Shown here: positions 28,301-54,648 of the stretch, piece by piece | Numbering within the stretch: position 1 is the first letter of the stretch | Layout: every line of letters begins with the position of its first letter | Assembly (NCBI GenBank): GCA_963662175.1 | Contig: OY759221.1 | Location: 21,067,027-21,131,026 of the forward strand | DNA length: 64,000 nucleotides | Direction of reading: 5' to 3' | Source: Aradus depressus | Lineage: Eukaryota > Arthropoda > Insecta > Hemiptera > Aradidae | Made by a program: the position numbers and the translations under genes | Notes under the pieces: model-generated | What the model saw: the letters and a program-made list of their open reading frames with translations, nothing else | Told to the model about the DNA's origin: nothing | The model's database searches: none

Positions 28301-31300
28301 TTGATTAGACAGCAGACTAAAATGGAAGCTCATACAGGACTTTTACGACGACTAGTTGGACCAAAATAATTTTAAAAAAAAAATCGTTACATCAACGGCA
28401 ATGTACTTCCCCAGCACGAATTAATCACGTTTTTGCACTCCCTCAAAAACCAACTCACCATTCAGGCTAAAAATCAGTAAGAACTTGAATGAAATACAAC
28501 TAGTTTATTTGTGGTATTGTCTAATTTCACAGAATATATCGTCACCTTAATACTACAACTAGATAACTCGAAAATCGGCATGTATGGGATAATTGTACCA
28601 TTAGTTGTATTTTGCAGGTATCTCTGTTATGCTAGAAGTAGGCAACTCTAAGAAAATATATTGAGAACTTATGTAAAAATGTCAGTAGTTCAATTTGGGT
28701 CATTCTACAATGGCTGATTAAAAAAAAAAAAAAGATTTGAGTTTTTCTCAAAACTAACAATTTCGAGATGTCTAGTTGTAGTATTAAGGTGACGATATAT
28801 TCTAATTATACAATTAGACAATACCACAAATAATCGAGTTTTATTTCATTCAAATTATTTCACAATATCTCTGCAATAATGTCAGTTTTCACTACAAAGC
28901 AGTAGTTGATTTATATACGGGCTTCTGAATTTTCATAGTCAATTTTGTGTCGATAAACTCATTACATCGGCAGTTATTGGGATATTTGAGTTGAGACTTC
29001 CTTCCTGTTGGCCGATTCCGTGGAAAATTAATAGGTGTTTGAGTTTGTATATGCATTTTTGTGCCATTACATTCATTATGACGCAGTTATTACAGTTTTT
29101 GTGTTAAGCCTCCCCCTTATCCCTCCCTTCTCTTGAGCTGAAAATCAAATTTCGTGTCGACAGATCCGTTTTATTGGGAGTTACCTATTACCCCCAAATT
29201 TCGTGTATAAACTTTTAAATTGTATTAAATATATGATTGTTGATGTGTATGAGGACAGTATTTGGTGTGTTGCAGACCTCTTGGACGGTGTGAGGTGGCT
29301 GGGTGGGTGCATGGCGGATTGTCTTGAGGATCTGGAGGAGGACGATGAGTCTTCAGAGGTGCCTCTGGTTCCACTGACGCAGGCGGCTCGTCTCTCTGTA
29401 GAGGACCCAACCTTCCACCAGTACATGGCCTCCCTGGGCATCTACAAACCTCTCCAGCAGGTATCCACTAGTTAGTCTTCCTTCGTCTCACTCTATTTGT
29501 TCATATTTGACAAATATAGTTCAATTGTTGCTAATCTTCCTGATCCTGATGAAGAAAACAGTTAAATAATTATTGATAGAGTCGACAGTAACCTTCACCC
29601 CATACACTCACTCAAGTATTAAAAGGCACTGAAGAAGGAAATAAATAGTTTCCGAAGCGTTGACCGAATACTGAGCTTTTTTATTTCTAAAACAAAACTT
29701 CGACTTCTCTCTTCAATTAATAGTTAAATTTTCGAGACGGCCTACAAATATAGTTTTGCAGGTTGGATCTTCTGTTTCTGCTTACAAGAAAAACATCATT
29801 GACTATAAAACATCATTGACTCATAGAATACAGGCAGTAAAAATCGTTCAAATTTGGTCAACAAAGAGATAATGATTAATCGACAGTATCTTTTCAATGT
29901 AGAAGGAAATCGAGGTTCTGTCGTGTAAAAGAAAATTCAAAATTTGGCCAACGTTTCGAAAGCAATTTATTTTCTTTTTCAGGGCCTTATAATGACTTGA
30001 GTGGATGTGTGTGGTGAAGTTGTTGTAAGCTTGTATGTAGTGAGTGCCTTTCTGTAGTCTGTTTACTCGCCATGTTCATAATGATTAATAGAGTCGACAG
30101 TATCTTTTCAATGTAGAAGGAAATCGAGGTTGTCGTGTAAAAGAAAATGCAAAATTTAGCCAACGTTTCGAAAACTATTTATTTTCTTCTTCAGGGCGTT
30201 ATAATGCAATTTCCTGTCGATTTCCTTCTAGATACAAGAGATAATATATTTTATTTATTCAACCTTTGGACCACAATGCCATCCTAAGTTTCTATTACAA
30301 CATAAATTAAAGAGAAAATAAACTAAGTTGTACTTATGACGTACATTTTATTTAAATATAAAAGACATATAGACTCCTAGAAGTTCAGTTGTGTAGAAAT
30401 GACAATTTTGAATATTGGTTCATTTTTTTTCCAAGGGTACTCATTTATAGAATATAATTGTACAGTTTACCCTCCAATACTTTTTTATAATATATAATTA
30501 ATTTACTAAATATATATTTTTGTTAATAGGAAATATATTGGAGATTCCCTATGGACTGGAAGCAGAGAGAGTTTTCGTGTAGATGCGACCTGAATCAATA
30601 CGTTGTGGACAATCATACGAAAAATATCGAGGACTGTACTGAGGAACTCCGAGAATGGAACATGTAATTATTTGGTTTTATGTTCAATTATAACTGATTA
30701 TATTGTTATTAAATATATAACAGTAGGCTTTAAATATAATGTCTGGGAGTGGTCAAGATATTAAACATCGCTTCAAACATACTTCTTACATCCATGGCAC
30801 TGCAACCCATTACATAGTCTTGGCCTCCTCAAGTAACGTTCGCCAGCCGGACTCCAATCAGGCTCCTCGCATTGCAGTCTCGGTCGGCCTACTCTCTCCA
30901 CTCGGTCCCGCCTCTCTGTTATCACTTTCTTGGGGATATCGCTATCGTCCATCCTAGTCACATGCCAGTCCATCTCAGCATACCCAACTTTATGACCCTA
31001 ATGACATCCACATCTTCGAATAGCTCATTGGTTGGTTCTTCGCAGCTAAAGTTCTTCCTTAACAGGGCCAAATATTCCTTTTAAAGACCATTAGGTCCCA
31101 CTCATCTGGTCCATGTTTCCGAGCTATAGGTTAATACTGGGAAGATGAGGGTTTTGTACAAGACAATTTTTGTGTCCCTAGCGATGAGTCGGCTCCTCAA
31201 GTGCTTCTGTAGGCCGAAGAAGCGTCTGTTGGGGGCTAAAATTCGCTTCTTTATTTCTAGCGGGACTTATTGTTGGTATTAACTTGAGAGCCCAAGTGAA

Positions 31301-32994
31301 CGAGTCAACTCTCTCGAAGCTGTATGCATCTATAGCAACACGGGGCTCCGGAGGCACTTTAGTCGCAGCAGTTCGCATATACTTAGTCTGCCACTCGATC
31401 ACAATTAAGCCCATTTGGTTTTCTGCTCTCTGTACCTCAAGGGAGGCATTTTTTCTTGGTATGGAAGAACCTTCCTGTTATGTCAACATCATCGAGTAAC
31501 TGCACAGACTTGTAGAAGTTTGTTCCCGTTGTCTGCAGGCCGGAGTCCCTTATACACTCAGCGTTAGGTTAAAGAGGGATGCAAGGGCGTCTCCTTGTTT
31601 GAATCTGCTCCTGGATTGGATCTCCTGGGAGAGGTCTGCCTCTATAGGCACCGAGCATTGCACTTCTTCCATTGTCGGTTTAACCATCGCCATGAGTTAT
31701 TCCGGGATGTTCATTTCCATTTATTTATTCAACGCAGGAAATACATTTTTCTAGGACAGGCCATTATGTATGAATAGTAGACTGTGTTGATCTTTGACCG
31801 TTAAATAGATTATTAATTATTAATTTTATTTTTTTCAGGAGTATCACGGGTAAGCCTATAAATACTGGAAGTGATCCAGGCGAAGCCTCCGGATCAGGGC
31901 GCAACACGATAACGACTGAAGTTTCAGATTCAACGAAAAAAATAAATAAAAAATCCAAAACAGTTGACAAAAATAATAAGATTAAGAAGAAACAAAGGAA
32001 GAAGGAAAATAATACTTCTGAGAGTGAAACTGAAGACAATTCTGATCGACCAAGAGGGCCTTCGAAAGTAAGAAGGAAACCTAATGTCGATAGTGATGAC
32101 GAAGTTATAACTACAAGAGACGATTTTCAGAAAATCATTGATCAACAGTGTAGGGAAGTGTTGGAAAAAGGCGCGGAAAATCCACCATCTGATGGTAAAG
32201 AATCAATAGGCGGATCTACTCGTGATAATTCCAACGGAGAAGATAGAAGTAATACAAATAAAACTAGAAAACGTTTTCGTATGTTGTCATCGGACGAAGA
32301 GGCTGACGGTTTGCCTAAAAATAAGCCATCTGATAACGAAAATCCATTAAATCCTTTTGATCGTGATAATTTCAATATAGGAAAAAACAGTAAAAAAGAA
32401 GCTAAGACATTTGCTCGTGTAATGTCTTCTGATGAAGATGTAGACGATTTACCTTCGACGGAGGATTTTAACAACATTATTAACAAACAATGTAAAGAAA
32501 TTTTGGGAGGAAATGCACATTCTGAAGGTGCAAAATCATTAAGAACATTTGAGCGTGAACATTCCCAGGTAGACCATAAAATTAATAAAAAAGAACCCAA
32601 GAAACATTCTCAGGTGGTGTCATCTGACGACGAAGATTTGCCTTCAACAGAAGATTTTAACAAAATAATTGATCAACAATGTAGAGAATTGTTGGCACAA
32701 GATATGAACAATCGTCCAAAGACGCCGAAATCCTCAAATTTGTCCATTATTGACTCTGCATCGAAAAAACAGATGAAACAAAGAAAACGAACTTTGGTAA
32801 TGTCCTCGGACAGTGAAGAGGAATGTTCAGAGCTGCCTCTCACTTCTGCACCTTCTGGTAATGCTGAAGAAAGTAGCAGTTCTTCGGCAACCTCAAAAAG
32901 ACATCGTCTTTCTGACAGTGATTCGGATAAAGAGTCGGTAGCAGTTTCTGGGAATAAGAAGAGGCATATCATTGAATCCGATGATGAAGATTGA
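1397..32994 (+). CDS. timeout: TIMELESS/timeout replication-fork protection protein, 3' part (18 exons)
   Basis: Exons read by eye with GT/AG borders and matching phases: 1397-1509, 1592-1724, 3058-3212, 4480-4604, 5161-5308, 5437-5517, 7237-7340, 19552-19593, 19839-19926, 21065-21263, 22894-23039, 23587-23678, 24745-24845, 26453-26528, 27629-27913, 29276-29460, 30530-30663, 31839-32994. Together they give 3363 nt, 1120 residues plus stop; the N-terminal part is left of the window. Exon 1 carries FFMEFNRKYNF and exon 10 NHCIVKMLHRMAWECKLPAM, both typical of TIMELESS. Exons 12-15 hold two Myb/SANT-like modules (VAWGEHEEDELRRL and TTWTEEQEQELIRL), and exons 16-17 the C-terminal region that binds PARP1 in vertebrates. 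A 384-residue acidic serine-rich tail follows. The Myb-like and C-terminal parts favour the replication-type timeout over the circadian paralogue. The family works with TIPIN at the replication fork. Exon 9's 3' splice site is the least certain. Confidence 0.9.
2030..2900 (+). repeat. R2 interspersed repeat (unclassified), interrupted by the MITE
   Basis: Contains the phrases ATCGACACGAAGTTTTATA, TTAATTTTCCGCGGAATCG, CTCAACTCA and GGTGATTTACCGACGAC that recur at least ten times in this window. No coding frame is visible. Class is unknown. Confidence 0.6.
2063..2566. mobile_element. MITE with about 70-bp terminal inverted repeats and TA duplication
   Basis: Begins CAGGGTGTCCAAGCATGGAG and ends in its reverse complement, with matching arms of about 70 bases and TA on both sides (2061-2062, 2567-2568). 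No coding potential. Removing the element and one TA restores the surrounding R2 repeat, which confirms the ends. Confidence 0.85.
3412..3606 (+). repeat. Tandem repeat, three copies of a 64-bp unit
   Basis: Units start at about 3418, 3482 and 3546, each containing GTAAAAATGGTTTTTATTG and GAGCCCTTCGG. Copies are almost identical. The array lies in timeless intron 3, 200 bases after exon 3. Confidence 0.9.
3952..4269 (-). repeat. tRNA-derived SINE, near full length, with target duplication
   Basis: Head on the right (GCGCCGATAGCTCAGGTG on the reverse strand, box B GGTTCGAAATCC). Flanked by ACTAGAAGAACA (3940-3951) and ACTAGAAGGACA (4270-4281), 11 of 12 identical. Confidence 0.85.
4330..4412 (+). 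repeat. Family C repeat fragment
   Basis: Degenerate copy of the family at 22555-22650 and 1225-1320: GGGAGTCTTTCGCGAATCGT, then CTAGGTTATAAAAC. The ribozyme-like core is not intact here. Confidence 0.4.
5780..6235 (+). repeat. R2 interspersed repeat
   Basis: Several internal units of ATCGACATGAAATTTTATA and CTCAACTCAAAACTC, ending in GGTGATTCACCGACAAC. Same family as 2575-2860 and 38640-39025. Confidence 0.6.
6546..6762 (+). repeat. Second tRNA-derived SINE with poly-A tail
   Basis: tRNA-like head with a Pol III A-box-like TGGTGGCCGTGCGG and box B GGTTCGAATCC (6614-6624), a short body, and a 27-base A run (6736-6762). It differs in sequence from the 340-bp SINE. The head does not fold as a normal cloverleaf by eye, so I do not call a tRNA gene. 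Confidence 0.7.
7862..7945 (+). repeat. Family D repeat fragment
   Basis: GTAAGCCGAAAC-type motif (CATAAGCCGAAACTGATACA) followed by GGAATTAGACAATATGAAAG. Stem I pairing TTTGTG/CATAAT can be drawn, but the CTGANGA box has lost two bases. Confidence 0.5.
8125..8465 (-). repeat. tRNA-derived SINE, full length (about 340 bp), with 13-bp duplication
   Basis: Flanked by TTTATTAATTTCA at 8112-8124 and 8466-8478. Head at the right with TAGCTCAGTGGT box A on the reverse strand. One of the best preserved copies. Confidence 0.92.
8510..8642 (+). repeat. 3' end of a non-LTR-like repeat with (ATT)n tail
   Basis: CCATGTTATGGTTTAACGGAAATAAAATTATTATTATTA; a related piece in the opposite direction lies at 37251-37325 inside a SINE. 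The microsatellite tail suggests a CR1/RTE/Jockey-type retroposon. Confidence 0.4.
8835..8890 (+). repeat. SINE 3' fragment
   Basis: Holds only the last part of the 340-bp SINE (GACCTCGTAGTTATGCCC, then TCACAATAACTAAC). Confidence 0.55.
9010..9048 (+). ncRNA. Hammerhead-ribozyme-like motif, best single copy
   Basis: Stem I ATGGG (9010-9014) pairs with CCCAT (9044-9048); core CTGAAGA (9015-9021); stem II GAGC-TTCAC-GCTC (9023-9035); GAAA (9036-9039); minimal stem III palindrome ACGT (9039-9042); A9043 is the expected cleavage nucleotide. All conserved core bases of a type I hammerhead are present and both stems pair fully. A two-base-pair stem III that works as a dimer is known from Penelope-like elements. 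Activity is inferred, not shown. Confidence 0.65.
10013..10472. mobile_element. PIF/Harbinger-like MITE
   Basis: Ends AGGCGCAATTCCACTGAGG and the reverse complement of AGGCCCAATTCCATTGAGG, flanked by TTA on both sides (10010-10012, 10473-10475). A three-base TTA duplication with such ends fits PIF/Harbinger. A 76-codon reverse frame inside has no recognisable domain. Confidence 0.7.
10785..10862 (-). repeat. Family A repeat, degenerate
   Basis: Reverse strand reads GCCTGATG, GAAACCTCGAAAGTCGGCTA, then AATCTGTGAG. Part of the hairpin is deleted. Confidence 0.45.
11336..11470 (+). repeat. Family A repeat with 3' tail
   Basis: CTGATGA, hairpin TGA-AACCAA-TCA, C, GAAAGCCGGTTAGC, then ATCTGTGAGGGGTCATAC and the tail AATAGTCACTTTACACTACG shared with the foldback element near 975-1014. 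Confidence 0.55.
11505..11695. repeat. Family B inverted pair with ribozyme-like cores
   Basis: Reverse copy at 11531-11571 (GGCC...GAAACGTTGGCC) and forward copy at 11655-11693 (GGCC, TTGAAGA, GGAAAT hairpin, GAAA, CTGGCC) face each other around a 60-base centre containing GAGTGGGTGTGTATG. Both cores carry point changes. Confidence 0.55.
11999..12888. repeat. Large imperfect inverted repeat (family G) around a family C copy
   Basis: Left arm 11999-12310 and right arm about 12595-12888 are mirror images (GATAAAGATGGTTGATAAAC versus its complement at the right end). The centre holds family C sequence with GAAACGTTTGTAATTTTT at 12490. A third, single arm lies at 1805-2000. The right arm ends about 40 bases beyond the LRR gene's poly(A) signal. 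Confidence 0.7.
12926..12931 (-). terminator. Poly(A) signal of the nested LRR gene
   Basis: AATAAA on the reverse strand, about 64 bases after the LRR stop codon at 12995-12997. A very short 3' UTR is implied. It lies just before the inverted repeat that ends near 12888. Confidence 0.55.
12995..15196 (-). CDS. Leucine-rich-repeat single-pass membrane protein, nested in timeless intron 7
   Basis: 733 residues in one exon. Residues 1-20 (MEGWWFVYLLTTALWSYVTA) look like a signal peptide, followed by a small Cys cluster (CTLCSTNC). From about residue 50 to 600 there are roughly twenty leucine-rich repeats of LxxLxLxxNxL type with many N-glycosylation sequons. A hydrophobic stretch near 685-705 (GLFILLLLPIALVSTCMILNY) is a membrane segment, leaving a cytoplasmic tail of about 28 residues with no TIR or other domain. 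This suggests a cell-surface adhesion or recognition protein in the broad chaoptin/connectin/LRR-receptor group; the ligand is unknown. On the reverse strand a good 3' splice site (T-rich tract plus CAG) lies at 15265, 68 bases before the ATG, so a non-coding 5' exon probably exists upstream. It is transcribed opposite to its host gene timeless. Confidence 0.85.
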   Translation of the reverse strand: MEGWWFVYLLTTALWSYVTAGCTLCSTNCTDLRTHIVTPVNVNPTTTLYVRCKPPVDAHLDLAYFIKNNNFTHVQSFTLIAPSLKYLNLTNIRKIPHINFSWNNLTYFNTSLFSHITSLNLSHNNLDEFQGQLPNVKKLDLSYNNLKIISSNFVNSTKVTYISLRNNSIHTVNHFSSNTLQYLNLGNNSLQKLNLGRFESLKELDLSNNFIETINYNISHNLPNLEILNISFNLLQNLNDYTLNLTNLLRLDLRNNKISYLSQKCFYGLNKLKYLNLASNQIQNFSPNTFHYLPGLIHLIISKNKALSTQDFSLALASGRLKNVDASETNQFAIPSSLTRSVLHLELSCNNLHQIESGDLDSYPLLNSLDLSFNNISFIEDDALGRLELLTNIDLNENHLAYIPHTLPNNLNYLSLRRNQIKVITNNDFVGLQQLVALDLSLNKIYEINETSFSQLNGLEKLNLSGNPIKILSSSSFVGLKHLKTLDLSYLTELNKCEQTLCFPVPEYNNLQEINMANSSNLVSRFISDIAALKTFKQLISLNMANSNLTVLKKDLSTYLPRLNRLNLEGNHLNCNDVKKVFTWSHIKELSTCIFLLSEIHIKMEHLSKEILHFNTIVPSTVSPIESSYITPSIITIISNNKTENNSVIMNNTQEFDNSSNEMWFSEEGGIVNAFSSQTPTSHPGLFILLLLPIALVSTCMILNYSRIKRNQHYHHKNSEMDIEISNISSELW
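15382..15600 (-). repeat. SINE, head-truncated
   Basis: 340-bp SINE body in reverse orientation that stops at GACCGGGTTTCG without the tRNA head. It lies just upstream of the LRR gene and within 30 bases of another copy. Confidence 0.75.
15631..15955 (-). repeat. SINE, near full length
   Basis: Reverse copy ending in the tRNA-like head (ACTGAGCTACTGGCGCCCTC). Together with the copy at 15382-15600 it fills the 5' flank of the LRR gene. Confidence 0.85.
16455..16780 (+). repeat. R3 interspersed repeat
   Basis: AATCGTGCGTAGATCCGAG, TTTCGGGGCCTAAGTA-type phrases and AAAAGTTGTAGAGAAAACTA match, at lower identity, 26055-26320; a shorter piece lies at 47990-48075. Class unknown, no coding frame. 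Confidence 0.5.
16800..18900. other. Intron 7 stretch with no recognisable gene
   Basis: AT-rich sequence with homopolymer runs (for example 18633-18650). I see no open frame with a domain, no RNA gene and no repeat that I can assign. Confidence 0.5.
18904..19243 (-). repeat. tRNA-derived SINE, reference-quality full copy
   Basis: 340 bases flanked by the perfect 12-base duplication TTATATCGTTTA (18892-18903 and 19244-19255). Reverse strand starts GAGGGCGCCGGTAGCTCAGT, with box A TAGCTCAGTGGT and box B GGGTTCGTAGCCC, and ends CATGAGTCATAAAACC. This copy defines the family length and ends. Confidence 0.95.
19968..20200 (-). repeat. Rearranged SINE copy
   Basis: The tRNA-like head is joined directly to the SINE 3' half (GCTAGCTACTGCCATATCGC), an order not found in full copies. 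It lies 40 bases after timeless exon 9. Confidence 0.65.
20410..21042 (+). mobile_element. Hairpin-ended DNA element (Helentron-like?), copy 1
   Basis: About 630 bases homologous to the reverse complement of 53700-54345. The left end has a GACG/CGTC hairpin and the right end GGCGT...ACGCC. It holds a small open frame starting near 20825 (MSSHMNRKYARNYRKRKSEE..., highly basic, about 72 codons), resembling the basic N-terminus of a longer transposon protein. The right end lies about 22 bases before timeless exon 10. Helitron/Helentron assignment is inference from terminal hairpins and lack of a clear duplication. Confidence 0.55.
21588..21670 (-). repeat. Family C repeat, reverse copy
   Basis: CTCCCATTTATTTTTTGTAT followed by AAACGTTTCGGACATTACTC and CTTCATCAGTGTCTG. 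With 22555-22650 it forms an inverted pair about 0.9 kb apart. Confidence 0.5.
21855..21898. repeat. (AT)n microsatellite
   Basis: TA repeats with one interruption. Confidence 0.9.
22050..22230 (+). repeat. SINE with internal deletion
   Basis: Head GCCGCTGGCTTAGTGGTATG runs to GCTCAAGATCGA and then jumps to CATTAAGCGATGGTTCC. Box B region is lost. Confidence 0.75.
22553..22650 (+). repeat. Family C repeat with intact ribozyme-like core
   Basis: CTGATGA (22560-22566), hairpin region, GAAA (22581-22584), ACGT palindrome, and GATT/AATC pairing across the core, then AAATGGGAGAACTG. Confidence 0.5.
23870..24010 (+). repeat. R2 interspersed repeat fragment
   Basis: GGCTCAACTCAAAAACCCTA and ATCGACACAAAATTTAGCAT; cut off before the inverted family D element. 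Confidence 0.55.
24083..24242. repeat. Inverted pair of family D units
   Basis: Left arm (reverse) and right arm (forward) share CTTAAATGTGTACCG, CATATACTTAAATG and GGAATTAGACAATATAAGTG. The reverse unit has CTGACGA, GGC-GTAA-GCC (GNRA loop), and a GAAG-type core; the forward unit keeps GTAAGCCGAAACCGGTAC but has lost the CTGA box. Confidence 0.6.
24285..24680 (+). repeat. R2 interspersed repeat
   Basis: Units with ACTTATCGACAAGAAATTTT, CTCAACTCAATAGCCC and a CATTGTCTATGATTAAACG end, close to timeless exon 13. Confidence 0.5.
24880..25020 (-). repeat. Family D repeat, degenerate
   Basis: Reverse strand reads GTGTAAGCCGAAACCAATA and ends AGAATTAGACAATATAA. Confidence 0.45.
25670..26320 (+). 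repeat. R3 interspersed repeat, longer copy
   Basis: The right half (26055-26320) matches 16455-16780. The left half holds AAAGGGCTTCGCCCGGATTT and other unmatched sequence with no coding frame. It fills timeless intron 13. Confidence 0.45.
26604..26755 (-). repeat. SINE 3' half, reverse
   Basis: From GTTATTGTGACTTATGCC to ATCTACGGTAGGGG; immediately followed by a forward SINE head, so two SINEs are fused head-out. Confidence 0.75.
26758..26930 (+). repeat. SINE 5' half, forward
   Basis: Begins GAGGGCGCCGGTAGCTCAGT with a good box A; box B is mutated (GGTTACAAACC). Ends in the body near ACGATGTGTTC. Confidence 0.75.
27205..27450. repeat. Inverted SINE fragments flanking a SINE-2 tail
   Basis: Left piece (forward) CGTTAAGCGATGGTCCCGAG joins CCAGAGCTAACAAGGAAGGG, the variant tail seen at 46585-46675; right piece (reverse) is CTAGGGTAGGGGTCTTTAAC to CATTCGAAGAATAGCGTG. 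Confidence 0.6.
28385..28480 (-). repeat. R2 interspersed repeat fragment
   Basis: GGCAATGTACTTCCCCAGCA and ACGAATTAATCACGTTTTTG, the mirrored end of the R2 family. Confidence 0.5.
28503..28833. repeat. Inverted repeat with 73-bp arms
   Basis: Left arm 28503-28575 and right arm 28760-28833 share TTTGTGGTATTGTCTAATTT, CGTCACCTTAATACTACAAC in mirror image. The GACAATA ends resemble families D and E. No ribozyme-like core is seen in the spacer. Confidence 0.75.
28920..29200 (-). repeat. R2 interspersed repeat
   Basis: TTGTGTCGATAAACTCATTA, GGCAGTTATTGGGATATTTG; it stops about 75 bases before timeless exon 16. Confidence 0.55.
29595..30225. repeat. Cluster of three family B units
   Basis: One forward unit (core 29629-29665: CTGAAGA, GGAAA/TTTCC hairpin, GAAGCGTT) and two reverse units (29945-29986 and 30158-30197, both with GAAACGTTGGC or AGCCAACGTTTCG form and TTATTTTCTT hairpin strand). 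The two reverse units share the leader TCGACAGTATCTTTTCAATG. Confidence 0.6.
30740..31745 (-). pseudogene. Non-LTR retrotransposon remnant (reverse transcriptase C-terminal end)
   Basis: Reverse frame at 30773-30973 contains DWHVTRMDDSDIPKK and VGRPRLQ, the typical GHLxRMD...GRPRxRW region after the reverse transcriptase of Jockey/RTE-like elements. The region up to 31745 holds related but frameshifted sequence. It sits in timeless intron 17. Confidence 0.6.
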
Positions 32995-33168
32995 TTATAT
33001 ATTTTGCCAAACCATTGTGAAAACTAAAGTTCCATTGCTGGAAGGATTTATTCTTGTATATCTAGTTCGAATGTGTATATAATAATTAATTTAGTTGTGA
33101 ATTCTGTTTTGACACATACTGTCTTGTGTGCTGCTTATTGTTGTATATAAAGTTTATTACATTATTTT

Positions 33169-33174
33169 ATTAAA
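33169..33174 (+). terminator. Probable poly(A) signal of timeless
   Basis: ATTAAA, the commonest variant poly(A) hexamer, lies 175 bases after the timeless stop codon and is followed by T-rich sequence. There is no AATAAA between the stop and this site. Confidence 0.45.
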
Positions 33175-33309
33175 TTCCTTTAATTTTGTATATCCCTAAA
33201 GTTTTCAAACTTCGAGATTACCACCACAATGATCATTCATAATGGTTGCTAGCGCCCACAGTATCTTTTAAATGTTAATGGAAGTTGAGGTTCTATAATG
33301 TAAATAAAA

Positions 33310-33430
33310 AAAATTCGTCGGTGAATCACCGGCAATGTGCTTTCCCAGAACGAATTAATCAATTAACTTTTCGCTCTCCCTCCAAACCCTGTCGGTCATT
33401 TGCGCTAATATTCAACAGTTGAGTTACAAA
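33310..33430 (-). repeat. R2 interspersed repeat fragment
   Basis: GTCGGTGAATCACCGGCAAT and ACGAATTAATCAATTAACTT, 140 bases after the timeless poly(A) signal. Confidence 0.5.
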
Positions 33431-33469
33431 GAGGCTTCTAAATCCTCCCTAAAATAAATAAATGATGCC

Positions 33470-33715
33470 ATATCGGCTTCTTTTATACCAACTACGTTTA
33501 TACAGATCCTGATTCCCTCACTTCCCCCCTTCTCAAATCAATTTCAATCACTGTGTAAGGATCTCTCTCCAAGAAATATCATACACAGTGAAACAAAGGT
33601 AACCGCTTATCCTAATGAATTAATTTGTTATCCAATAATGTCGATTTGAAATGGATTTGAGAGAGAGATGGAGTGATCTGTAAAAACGGTATTGGTATAA
33701 GAAAGTCTAGTTATG
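33470..33715. repeat. Family F inverted-repeat element
   Basis: TTATACCAACTACGTTTATA near the left end mirrors AAACGGTATTGGTATAAGAA near the right end. A second copy with the same ends is at 51615-51872. Looks like a MITE. Confidence 0.55.
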
Positions 33716-33779
33716 GCCATATCACAGTTTTTTAAGTTTTATCCTGGTGTTACGTAACTTTACAGTATATATACAATAC

Positions 33780-34330
33780 CCATTAGATTCTATTTATTGA
33801 AAATACTTATTGGACAAATCATATTAGTCTGAAACGCACAGATCTCAAAAGACGATTTGGACGACATTATCGCTTGAAAACAAACTTCACATATACAACA
33901 CCATACTAAAACCCATCTGGACTTATGGCATCGAGATATGAGGATCAGCCAAAAAATCAAACATACAACGTCTTCAGTCAATACAATCCATTATACTACA
34001 CCACATTGCCGATGCGCCATTTTATGTTAACAACCTCACATTACATAATGACCTCAACATCCCATTTGTACCCTCTGTTATCAGGACACGCTATCAAAAT
34101 TTTCACGACAAACTCCATCATCACGCTAATCCACTTATTCTACAATTATCCACGAACACTCCCCACGACGTCTTAAGCGGGCACGGCAGAGGGACCTGCT
34201 CCAGGACTAGCCTGGATTCCTCTTTGATCACGTACCTCAGCAGTACAGCTACGCACTTGACACTGCACTAGTTATCGCAATTGCTAATGGCAAATGTTAT
34301 GTCGTGATATGTAAATCAATAAATAAATAA
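33780..34330 (+). pseudogene. Jockey-like retrotransposon 3' remnant
   Basis: A forward frame with one internal stop reads KLHIYNTILKPIWTYGIEI, then NIQRLQSIQS and ADAPFYVNNLTLHNDL, the C-terminal end of Jockey-clade reverse transcriptase proteins (compare KxxWTYGIQLWG and APWYVRN-type motifs). It ends in an AAATCAATAAATAAATAA tail. Lies between timeless and MCM6. Confidence 0.7.
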
Positions 34331-34882
34331 TACTTGTATCTAATAATATCATTTATAATATTATTGCATGGGAGATATGTTATTTTTCTTGTGCTTATGC
34401 CTTATCAAGGTGAGGGCCATATTACTAATAGTTACTAATCAATAAAAAAATAAGAGAAGCCTTAACAAAAGAGGCGACCCCCCTTCTCTATTCTACAAAA
34501 GGGGATATTCCTTTTTGAAACAATTTGTAAATAAATATGATGCTTACAAGCAAAATGTAAACTATAATATTTATTGCACTAGTTATCGCAATTGCTAATG
34601 GCAAATGTTATGTCGTGATATGTAAATCAATAAATAAATAATACTTGTATCAAATAATATAATTTATAATATTATTGCATGGGAGAGATGTTATTTTTGT
34701 TGTGCTTATGCCTTATCAAGGTGAGGGCCATATTATTAATATTTACTAATCAATAAAAAAATTAGAGAAGCCTCAACAAAAGAGGGACCCCCCTTCTCTA
34801 TTCTACAAAAGGGGATATTCCTTTTTGAAACAATTTGTAAATAAATATGATGCTTACAAGCAAAATGTAAACTATAATATTT
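34264..34882 (+). repeat. Tandem duplication, two copies of about 311 bp
   Basis: GCACTAGTTATCGCAATTGC starts at 34265 and again at 34577; the copies are nearly identical through AAGCAAAATGTAAACTATAA. The duplicated unit begins in the 3' tail of the Jockey remnant and ends about 185 bases before the MCM6 ATG. Confidence 0.92.
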
Positions 34883-34969
34883 TAAAATGTAAACTATTAG
34901 AAATTCTAGTACGAAAATGAGGATTAAATGTAAGTAAAAATTGTTTACTGTAGGCTACACTGACAAGAA

Positions 34970-34979
34970 CCCGCCAAAA
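34970..34979 (-). promoter_or_regulatory. E2F-type site upstream of MCM6
   Basis: CCCGCCAAAA on the + strand, which is TTTTGGCGGG on the other strand, a full match to the E2F/DP consensus. It sits 89 bases upstream of the MCM6 ATG. MCM genes are classic E2F targets at the G1/S transition, so position and identity agree. This part of the intergenic region is unique sequence, outside the duplicated repeat that ends near 34882. Confidence 0.7.
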
Positions 34980-35067
34980 CAATGGAAGGTTATATGTGAT
35001 TAGGTTTGCTAGTGATACTTTTTGTTTAATTCGTTAGTATTTTCAAATTTATTATCCGTTTATAAGT

Positions 35068-54638
<19,571 letters not shown>

Positions 54639-54648
54639 ATATTTATTT

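Noticed and set aside
32142..32600. 152-residue reverse-strand protein in the timeless last exon
   Set aside because: Mirror of the repetitive acidic serine-rich coding strand; no domain and no splice or start context.
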